Below, piece by piece: positions 1 to 5,131 of a DNA stretch of 5,131 bases; position 1 is the first letter of the stretch; the number at the start of each line of letters is the position of its first letter. The notes below the pieces were generated by a model. It had not been told where the DNA came from. It did no database searches and saw nothing but the letters and a program-made list of their open reading frames with translations. This DNA is from a bacterium UBA3734 (lineage in GTDB: Bacteria; Bacteroidota; Bacteroidia; Bacteroidales; Bacteroidaceae): contig DFHC01000150.1 in the NCBI GenBank assembly GCA_002372575.1, positions 1 to 5,131 of the forward strand, read 5' to 3'. A program made the position numbers and the translations under genes.

Positions 1-176
1 AGATAAGCCTGCGTTGCCGCTTCGTCTTTCAGCTCGTTGCGCTTCTGCCAGAGCTTCAGATAGGTGTCTTGAAGCAGGTCCTCGGCATCTTGCGCATTGC
101 CCGTCAGACGGTAGGCCACCCTGTAGAGTAGCCTATAGTGAGGCATAAATCGTTGCTTGAAGTCCTGAGCCGTCAT
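1..176 (-). CDS. ECF-type RNA polymerase sigma-70 factor, N-terminal part (truncated by window edge)
   Basis: This is the first 58 codons of a sigma factor whose 3' end lies beyond position 1. The visible protein begins MTAQDFKQRFMPHYRLLYRV. Residues about 29-43 read NAQDAEDLLQDTYLKLW, the hallmark of sigma-70 region 2 (the DAEDLLQDTYLKLW helix contacts core polymerase and the -10 element). Lack of any preceding region 1 and the short lead-in are typical of ECF (group 4) factors, which redirect RNA polymerase in response to an envelope or environmental signal, usually under an anti-sigma factor. The ATG at 176-174 is chosen because an in-frame TAG lies just upstream at 182-180. The gene starts 19 bp after the stop of the DUF4252-like gene, so the two are probably co-transcribed. 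An anti-sigma gene would be expected downstream, outside the window. The family is clear; the specific regulon cannot be told. Confidence 0.88.
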   Translation of the reverse strand, partial: MTAQDFKQRFMPHYRLLYRVAYRLTGNAQDAEDLLQDTYLKLWQKRNELKDEAATQAY

Positions 177-195
177 TCGCTACATTTTTTCTTGT

Positions 196-1128
196 TCAAT
201 AATATTCAATGATTGCTTTTCTGTCGGTGTTGGGGTACTTCTTCTCTGCTTCGCCCTTCGAAACCCAATGCTTGTTGAAGCATTTGATGCCGTTGGATTC
301 CATAAATTCTTCCACCGCTTCAAAAGAACGAAACTCTGGATATTCCTTACCATTGATAACAAATAGAACATCTCCCTTTATCACATATTCCATTGCTTCC
401 TTTGTGTAATCAGAAAACTCAATCGCCACGTTCTTGTTGGAATTAGGATATTTTTCTTTTACCAAATCTTTCCCAATTAACCTCTTTTGTGTGTTCCAGC
501 TAATATTATTTGCCTTCATATATTCGGCTGCTTCCTCTGCTGAGTGAAGGTCGGGATATTCTTTCCCTTCAATGACAATGAGGACATTGTCTTTCACCTC
601 TTTCCTCATATCCACGCCATCGTTTTCTTCCATCTGAATGATAGTCGGCACATCCTCTGGCTTGATTTTTCCTTTCAGACGTATCAGTGTCACAATATTT
701 CCGTTATTTGTGTCGGCATCGACTCTGACAATGAAGTCGTTGAAGTATTCTCCGTCTTCCACAGCATAAAATTGGACGTTGTTGAATAGTTTGAAAGTCC
801 CCTTGAACATACTGAGCCAATCGTCGTTGCTGTTGTGTTTCTCGTAATAGATACGTTTGAAGTCTTGTAGGGCGTCCAAGTCTTTTTGCAGTTGCTCAAT
901 CTTTCTTTCGGGAAGCACTCCGCTCACAACTTCTGCCAGTGAGATGTCGCGCGAAGCCCTGTAATTTTCGGGGTCGTCTTCCTCCTTGATTTTTTTTATT
1001 TTCTTGGTGAGATTCTGATACTCCATTCCGCTGACTCTCTTGTACTTCTTTATCAGTTTTTCTGCGGTTTGGCCGAAAGCAACGCTCACTGTGAGTGCCA
1101 TCGCCATCAATAAAATAGTTCTTTTCAT
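196..1128 (-). CDS. Secreted DUF4252-like protein with two C-terminal tandem repeats
   Basis: A 310-residue protein of unknown function. Residues 1-20 (MKRTILLMAMALTVSVAFGQ) form a typical Sec signal peptide without a lipobox cysteine, so it is probably periplasmic or outer-membrane associated. Residues about 21-166 resemble DUF4252 proteins of Bacteroidota: an opening AEKLIKKYKRVSGMEY, a middle about LPERKIEQLQKDLDALQDFKRIYYE, and a closing strand-rich part (VTLIRLKGKIKPEDVPTII). Residues 181-239 and 253-310 are two copies of one repeat, each starting xVLxVIxGKEYP and ending KYPN followed by a short beta-like tail. The start is placed at 1128 because a longer reading from 1179 would put 17 polar residues before the signal peptide. 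It lies 98 bp after folC and 19 bp before the ECF sigma gene. DUF4252 genes often sit beside ECF sigma factors, so a role in that envelope-signalling unit is inferred. The gene is visibly AT-richer than its neighbours. The DUF4252 assignment is by remembered pattern and is moderately certain. Confidence 0.82.
   Translation of the reverse strand: MKRTILLMAMALTVSVAFGQTAEKLIKKYKRVSGMEYQNLTKKIKKIKEEDDPENYRASRDISLAEVVSGVLPERKIEQLQKDLDALQDFKRIYYEKHNSNDDWLSMFKGTFKLFNNVQFYAVEDGEYFNDFIVRVDADTNNGNIVTLIRLKGKIKPEDVPTIIQMEENDGVDMRKEVKDNVLIVIEGKEYPDLHSAEEAAEYMKANNISWNTQKRLIGKDLVKEKYPNSNKNVAIEFSDYTKEAMEYVIKGDVLFVINGKEYPEFRSFEAVEEFMESNGIKCFNKHWVSKGEAEKKYPNTDRKAIIEYY
199..372 (-). repeat. C-terminal repeat 2 of the DUF4252-like protein (residues 253-310)
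   Basis: Second tandem protein repeat, opening DVLFVINGKEYPEFRSFEAV and closing KKYPNTDRKAIIEYY, which is also the protein's C-terminus. It is divergent from copy 1 at the DNA level, so this is an old duplication rather than recent slippage. A short spacer containing YTKEAMEYVIKG separates the copies. Confidence 0.75.
412..588 (-). repeat. C-terminal repeat 1 of the DUF4252-like protein (residues 181-239)
   Basis: First of two tandem protein repeats, opening NVLIVIEGKEYPDLHSAEEA and closing EKYPNSNKNVAIEFS. It aligns with the second copy with a single one-residue gap. Shared positions include VL-VI-GKEYP, S-E, the pattern EY/FM followed by N-I, and KYPN. The GKE strand-turn followed by a helix and a closing KYPN-x-IxI strand is reminiscent of plug-like modules of TonB-dependent systems; that likeness is only suggestive. 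Confidence 0.75.
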
Positions 1129-1184
1129 AAACATTGATATTTTTAGTGATTTGTAATTTCTGTATCGGGTAATTTCCATCGATG

Positions 1185-1215
1185 AAAGCCCTTCTATTCA
1201 CGTAAACGAGGGTTT
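1185..1215 (-). terminator. Weak hairpin after folC, possible terminator
   Basis: Within the 98-bp gap after folC, AAAGCCCTT at 1185-1193 can pair with GAGGGTTT at 1208-1215, giving about eight base pairs with one bulged base and one G-T wobble. On the minus-strand transcript it starts 11 bases after the folC stop codon. The downstream sequence has only three Ts and is not a U-rich tract, so intrinsic termination would be inefficient. It sits where the composition changes between the GC-rich chaperone/folate unit and the AT-richer DUF4252/sigma pair, which makes a transcript end here plausible. No convincing Bacteroidota promoter (TTTG, about 19 bases, TAnnTTTG) was found in the same gap. Confidence 0.25.
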
Positions 1216-1226
1216 CCGCAAATTTG

Positions 1227-2522
1227 TTACAGCGAAAAGGCAAAAATTTCGCTCAGCAGGTCGGCCACGACGTAGCTGCTGCCGCCGATGAAGATGAAAT
1301 CGTCGTCGTGGGCCTCGGCGAGAGCCTTTTGATAGGCTTCGACAACGCTCTGGTGGATGCTGCCGTGAAGGTGGTGGACAGCGGCTTTCTCGGCCACTTT
1401 CTCGGCTGGAATGGCACGGTGCGAGGCGGCCTGCGTGAAATAGAAAATGGCATTTTTCGGCAGCATGGCCAGCACGGTGTCGATGTCTTTGTCATCTACC
1501 ATGCCGAAGACGATGCGCAGTTGGCGGCAAGGTTGCGCCTTGATTTGCGGCGCGAGATACTGCCACGCGGCGGGGTTGTGGCCCGTGTCGCAAATCACGA
1601 GCGGTTGCTTTTGCAGCGTCTGCCAGCGCCCCATCAGGCCGAGATTCTGAATTGAGGGCCTCTCCCCCGCCCCCTCTCCAAGTAGAGAGGGGAGAATGTT
1701 CGGTTGGGAAATAGATTTTTTAATTTTTAATTGTAAATTCTTGATTTGTGCGACAGCGCACAGGATGGTGCGGAGATTTTTCTCTTGATAGGCGCCTTTC
1801 AACTCGAAATCGGGTAGGGGAGAGGGCATCTCAAATTCTTCGGCGAAGAAAATCGGGGCGTTCATTTCGCGGGCTTTCTGCTCGAAAACGGGTCGCGTTT
1901 CGGGCGTGGCCTCACCGATGACGACGGGCACGCCCTGCTTGATGATTCCAGCCTTTTCCGAGGCGATTTCAGCAAGCGTGTTGCCCAGAAACTGCGTGTG
2001 GTCGAGGGCGATGTTGGTGATGACGGAGAGGATGGGCGTAATGATGTTCGTGGAGTCGAGTCGTCCGCCGAGTCCCACTTCGATGACGGCCACATCTACC
2101 TTCTCGTCGGCGAAATATTTGAATGCCATCGCGGTGGTGAGTTCGAAAAATGAAGGATGAAGGCTCCCCTCTCCCTTTGGAGAGGGGTTGGGGGTGAGGC
2201 TTTCCACAAAATCGACGACGTACTGCTCCGAGATGTATTCTCCATCGACGCGGATGCGCTCGCGGAAATCGACGAGGTGGGGCGAGGTGTAGAGACCGAC
2301 GCGCAGGCCGGCGTCTTGCAAAATTCGCGCCAACGCGTGCGAAACCGAGCCTTTTCCGTTGGTGCCGGCCACGTGAATCGTCTTGTACTGCCGATGCGGA
2401 TGGCCGTAGTGGGCGTCGAGGGCTTCGGTGGTCTGAAGTCCGGGTTTGTAGCCGCTGGCTCCCTGCTTTTCAAACATCGGGAGCTGGTTGAACAGGTATT
2501 CGCAGGTTTCTCTGTAATTCAC
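1227..2522 (-). CDS. folC: Bifunctional dihydrofolate synthase / folylpolyglutamate synthase
   Basis: Cytoplasmic Mur-ligase-type enzyme of 431 residues that uses ATP to add glutamate to dihydropteroate (making dihydrofolate) and to reduced folates (polyglutamylation). Visible motifs in order: P-loop GTNGKGS at 53-59, TSPHL at 79-83, [13 protein letters not shown] at 148-160, ALDHTQFLG at 172-180, SEKAG at 188-192 (the lysine usually carbamylated), GRW at 298-300, DTGHNP at 312-317, and a C-terminal [13 protein letters not shown]. All catalytic segments look intact. The start is GTG at 2522-2520, supported by the family-typical [16 protein letters not shown] opening. It overlaps the dnaJ stop as GTGA, implying translational coupling. 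Two in-frame peptides, [11 protein letters not shown] (109-119) and [12 protein letters not shown] (277-288), are encoded by opposite orientations of one 37-bp palindromic repeat. An AT-rich lysine-rich stretch (about 259-272) adjoins the second. Both lie between, not within, the catalytic motifs. Confidence 0.96.
   Translation of the reverse strand: MNYRETCEYLFNQLPMFEKQGASGYKPGLQTTEALDAHYGHPHRQYKTIHVAGTNGKGSVSHALARILQDAGLRVGLYTSPHLVDFRERIRVDGEYISEQYVVDFVESLTPNPSPKGEGSLHPSFFELTTAMAFKYFADEKVDVAVIEVGLGGRLDSTNIITPILSVITNIALDHTQFLGNTLAEIASEKAGIIKQGVPVVIGEATPETRPVFEQKAREMNAPIFFAEEFEMPSPLPDFELKGAYQEKNLRTILCAVAQIKNLQLKIKKSISQPNILPSLLGEGAGERPSIQNLGLMGRWQTLQKQPLVICDTGHNPAAWQYLAPQIKAQPCRQLRIVFGMVDDKDIDTVLAMLPKNAIFYFTQAASHRAIPAEKVAEKAAVHHLHGSIHQSVVEAYQKALAEAHDDDFIFIGGSSYVVADLLSEIFAFSL
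1658..1694 (+). repeat. GC-rich palindromic repeat, copy B, inverted relative to copy A, translated inside folC
   Basis: A 37-bp element whose plus strand matches the minus strand of copy A at 31 of 37 positions without gaps. Its core CCCCTCTC (1671-1678) and GAGAGGGG (1685-1692) form an 8-bp stem with a six-base loop. Because it is inverted relative to copy A, folC reads its other strand, giving [12 protein letters not shown] at residues 277-288, directly before the conserved LGLMGRWQ segment. No stop codon or frameshift results. Confidence 0.85.
2164..2200 (-). repeat. GC-rich palindromic repeat, copy A, translated inside folC
   Basis: A 37-bp element. On the minus (coding) strand it reads GCCTCACCCCCAA, then CCCCTCTCC, then a 9-bp hairpin partner ending GGAGAGGGG and AG. 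The core CCCCTCTCC (2166-2174) and GGAGAGGGG (2179-2187) form a perfect 9-bp stem with a four-base loop. Translation in the folC frame gives [11 protein letters not shown], a peptide I recognise as recurring inside unrelated bacterial proteins and between genes because it is the reading of a dispersed repeat. It lies between the helix ending YVVDFVES and the conserved PSFFELTT segment. Confidence 0.85.
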
Positions 2523-3676
2523 GAAAAATAGTCTTTGACTCTATCGAAAACCGACCGTTTCGCATTCGCGTCGCCTTGGAAATTCTCGCTTCCTCGCAGT
2601 TGTTCGAGCGTTTCCTTCTCCTCGCGACTGAGCGTTTTCGGCACATAGACGCTGATGTTCACGATGATGTCGCCCTTGCCGCGACCGTAGCCCTGCACGG
2701 CGGGCAGTCCTTCGTCTTCCAGACGGATGGTCTTGCCCGGCTGCGTGCCCGACTCAATCTTGATTTTCCGCTTTTTCTCGCCGAGCGTAGGAATCTCCAC
2801 CTCGCCGCCGAGTGCCGCCGTGGGGAAGTCGAGCAAGAGGTCGTAGAGCAGGTTTTGGCCGTCGCGGATGAAAGTGTCGTTTTCCTCCTCTTCGACGAAG
2901 ACTTGGATGTTGCCGTTGATGCCGTTGTGTTGGCCGGCATTGCCCTTTCCGGGCACGTTCACCACCATTCCCTCGGAAACGCCTGCCGGAATGTTGATTT
3001 CCACCACTTCCTCGCCTTTCACGATGCCCGTACCGCGACATTCCTTACATTTATTCTTGATGATTGTGCCCTCGCCGTGACAGGTCGGACACTCGCTCTG
3101 TGTCTGCATCATGCCGAGAATCGACCGCACGGTGCGCACGGTGTAGCCCTGGCCGCCGCAGGTGGGACAAGTCTCGCTGCTGCTGCCGTTTTCGGCACCG
3201 CTGCCGTGGCAGTGCGGACAGGTGACGTCTTTCTTCAGCTTGAATTTCTTCGTGACGCCCGTGGCCACTTCCTGCAGCGTGAGGCGCACCTTCAGCCGCA
3301 AGTCGGAACCGCGATACTGCGTGCGCTGCCTTCCGCCTCCAAAGCCGCCGAATCCGCCGAATCCACCACGTCCGCCAAACACGTCGCCAAACATCGAGAA
3401 AATGTCGTCCATCGAGAATCCGCCAGCGCCAAAGCCGCCGAATCCGCCCATTCCGTTCAGGCCGTCGAAGCCGAACTGGTCGTATTGCTGACGCTTCTGC
3501 GCGTCGCTGAGCACGCTGTATGCCTCGGCGGCCTCCTTGAACTTCTCCTCGGCGTCTTTGTCGTCGGGATTGCGGTCGGGATGATATTTGATGGCAATCT
3601 TGCGATACGCCTTCTTGATTTCGTCTTCAGAGGCTTGCTTGCCGACGCCTAAAACCTCGTAGTAGTCTCTTTTCAT
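2519..3676 (-). CDS. dnaJ: Chaperone protein DnaJ (Hsp40, class A)
   Basis: A complete 385-residue class A J-protein that delivers unfolded substrates to DnaK and stimulates its ATPase in the cytoplasm. The J domain occupies residues 1-70 with the essential HPD at 32-34. A Gly/Phe-rich linker spans about 74-116 and includes a [12 protein letters not shown] segment. The zinc domain has all four CxxCxGxG motifs: CPHCHGSG at 153, CPTCGGQG at 170, CPTCHGEG at 196 and CKECRGTG at 210. The C-terminal substrate-binding domains follow ([34 protein letters not shown]). Length is normal for the family. The ATG at 3676 follows grpE by 11 bp, and the TGA stop overlaps the GTG of folC, so grpE, dnaJ and folC are very likely co-transcribed. 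No dnaK is in the window. Nothing essential is missing. Confidence 0.98.
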   Translation of the reverse strand: MKRDYYEVLGVGKQASEDEIKKAYRKIAIKYHPDRNPDDKDAEEKFKEAAEAYSVLSDAQKRQQYDQFGFDGLNGMGGFGGFGAGGFSMDDIFSMFGDVFGGRGGFGGFGGFGGGRQRTQYRGSDLRLKVRLTLQEVATGVTKKFKLKKDVTCPHCHGSGAENGSSSETCPTCGGQGYTVRTVRSILGMMQTQSECPTCHGEGTIIKNKCKECRGTGIVKGEEVVEINIPAGVSEGMVVNVPGKGNAGQHNGINGNIQVFVEEEENDTFIRDGQNLLYDLLLDFPTAALGGEVEIPTLGEKKRKIKIESGTQPGKTIRLEDEGLPAVQGYGRGKGDIIVNISVYVPKTLSREEKETLEQLRGSENFQGDANAKRSVFDRVKDYFS

Positions 3677-3687
3677 ATTAGGGGAAT

Positions 3688-4284
3688 TTACTGTCCGACT
3701 GCTACTTTTGCGTGGCGAATCACCTTGTCGTTGAGCGTGTAGCCCGTCTGAACGCAGTCGATGACTTTGCCCTTCTTCTCGTCGCCCATCCCTGGCACCA
3801 TCGCCACGGCTTCGTGGAAATCGACGTCGAAATCCTGTCCGTCGGTTTCGATTTTGCGAACGCCGAGTCCCTCGAGTGTCTTCTGAAACTTCTTGAAAAT
3901 CAGGTCCATACCGTCTTTGATGGCCTGCGGGTCGTCGGTGTGGGTGTCGGCCAGGGCGCGCTCGAAGTCGTCGAGCACGGGCAAGATGGCCGTCACGGTT
4001 TTCTCGCCGCCGTTCAGAATCAGCTCGGCCTTCTCCTTGAGCGTGCGTTTCTTGTAGTTTTCAAACTCGGCGACGGTGCGCAACAGCTGGTCTTTGAGCT
4101 TGGCGATTTCGTCGAGTGCCACGTCGAGCGGTTCGCGCTCCTCGTCGCTATTTTCAGTGGTTTCGTCGTTTTTCTCCGATTTTTCTTCGTTCAGCACCTC
4201 TTCGTCGGTGGTTTCGGCGGCCTGAGCCTCGTCGTGAAGCTCCTCGTTGCCGTCTTCAATGGGAATATTCTTTTCGTTGTCCAT
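3688..4284 (-). CDS. grpE: Nucleotide exchange factor GrpE
   Basis: A complete 198-residue GrpE, the dimeric factor that releases ADP from DnaK and so resets the DnaK/DnaJ folding cycle. Residues 1-52 are a strongly acidic, low-complexity tail rich in E, D, N and T. A long helix follows (about 53-95, including [15 protein letters not shown]), then [11 protein letters not shown] at 101-111 and [17 protein letters not shown] at 126-142. The C-terminal beta domain carries [13 protein letters not shown] and ends [18 protein letters not shown], which is the family signature. The ATG at 4284-4282 follows a run of seven As rather than a Shine-Dalgarno sequence, as is usual in Bacteroidota. It is the first gene of the grpE-dnaJ-folC unit, preceded by a 66-bp gap with a palindrome. 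Confidence 0.97.
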   Translation of the reverse strand: MDNEKNIPIEDGNEELHDEAQAAETTDEEVLNEEKSEKNDETTENSDEEREPLDVALDEIAKLKDQLLRTVAEFENYKKRTLKEKAELILNGGEKTVTAILPVLDDFERALADTHTDDPQAIKDGMDLIFKKFQKTLEGLGVRKIETDGQDFDVDFHEAVAMVPGMGDEKKGKVIDCVQTGYTLNDKVIRHAKVAVGQ

Positions 4285-4308
4285 TTTTTTGTGCTTTAAA
4301 AGGGTTTA

Positions 4309-4334
4309 CACGACTTTTCTTAACAAAAATCGTG
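4309..4334 (-). promoter_or_regulatory. 26-bp imperfect palindrome in the grpE leader
   Basis: On the minus strand the arm CACGATTTTT is followed by the loop GTTAAG and the arm AAAAGTCGTG, giving ten pairs including one T-G wobble. The element lies 25 bp upstream of the grpE start and 17 bp (16 intervening bases) after the ABC-F stop. It could be an operator for the chaperone genes, a hairpin in the grpE leader transcript, or part of the end of the ABC-F transcript. It does not match the CIRCE operator (TTAGCACTC and its inverse). The structure is seen directly; the role is inferred. Confidence 0.4.
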
Positions 4335-4350
4335 CCAATCACTTCATCCC

Positions 4351-5131
<781 letters not shown>

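Noticed and set aside
1129..1179. An upstream ATG at 1179 that would lengthen the DUF4252-like protein by 17 residues.
   Set aside because: It would place polar residues (MEITRYRNYKSLKIS) before a well-formed signal peptide; MKRTILL at 1128 is the natural start.
896..1243. A 115-codon minus-strand frame spanning the gap after folC and the start of the DUF4252-like gene.
   Set aside because: It overlaps the signal peptide region of the real gene in another frame and has a basic, low-sense composition with no recognisable domain.
1658..2200. The two palindromic repeats considered as part of a CRISPR array or an insertion sequence.
   Set aside because: There are only two copies, inverted and 469 bp apart with normal folC coding between them, and no transposase or spacer structure.
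3329..3457. Repetitive DNA in the Gly/Phe-rich part of dnaJ.
   Set aside because: Short repeats of Gly-Phe codons are normal for the G/F linker of class A J-proteins.
2576..3652. A 358-codon open frame on the plus strand, opposite dnaJ.
   Set aside because: It is the antisense of the GC-rich dnaJ gene; the protein is rich in A, H, V and L runs with no domain, while the minus strand encodes a complete DnaJ.
3712..4299. A 195-codon plus-strand open frame opposite grpE.
   Set aside because: Its valine- and phenylalanine-rich sequence mirrors the acidic GrpE codons; grpE on the other strand is complete and conserved.
4285..4350. A heat-shock promoter or CIRCE element before grpE.
   Set aside because: No TTAGCACTC inverted repeat and no properly spaced TTTG / TAnnTTTG pair could be found; only the palindrome at 4309-4334 is reported.

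Overview
The window looks like a chromosomal segment of a Bacteroidota bacterium, most likely a Bacteroidales member close to Prevotella. The grounds are the protein style (FolC beginning [16 protein letters not shown], a DUF4252-like secreted protein beside an ECF sigma factor), the lack of clear Shine-Dalgarno sequences, and the moderately GC-rich core genes. The genus is inference. All six genes lie on the minus strand, so reading order runs from high to low coordinates. No RNA gene, CRISPR array or insertion sequence is visible.

From 5131 down to 4351 is the C-terminal half of an ABC-F type ATPase, cut by the window edge. Its second nucleotide-binding domain keeps the LSGGEK signature and the switch histidine. 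It has lost the Walker A lysine and the catalytic glutamate, which suggests an asymmetric two-site ATPase. A 66-bp gap follows, holding a 26-bp imperfect palindrome. Next come grpE (4284-3688), dnaJ (3676-2519) and folC (2522-1227). grpE and dnaJ are 11 bp apart, and dnaJ and folC overlap by the four bases GTGA, so the three are very probably one transcription unit. It joins the DnaK co-chaperone pair to the folate glutamylation enzyme.

folC is the most unusual gene. It carries two copies of the same 37-bp GC-rich palindromic repeat in opposite orientations, 469 bp apart (31 of 37 positions identical). Both are translated in frame, giving [11 protein letters not shown] from one orientation and [12 protein letters not shown] from the other. 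The catalytic motifs of FolC are intact, so the repeats appear to have been accepted as peptide insertions in surface segments.

From 1128 to 196 is a visibly AT-richer gene for a secreted protein. It has an N-terminal DUF4252-like part and two tandem C-terminal repeats of about 58 residues. Nineteen bases after its stop begins an ECF sigma-70 family factor (176-1, truncated by the window edge). The two probably form a small signalling operon separate from the chaperone/folate unit.
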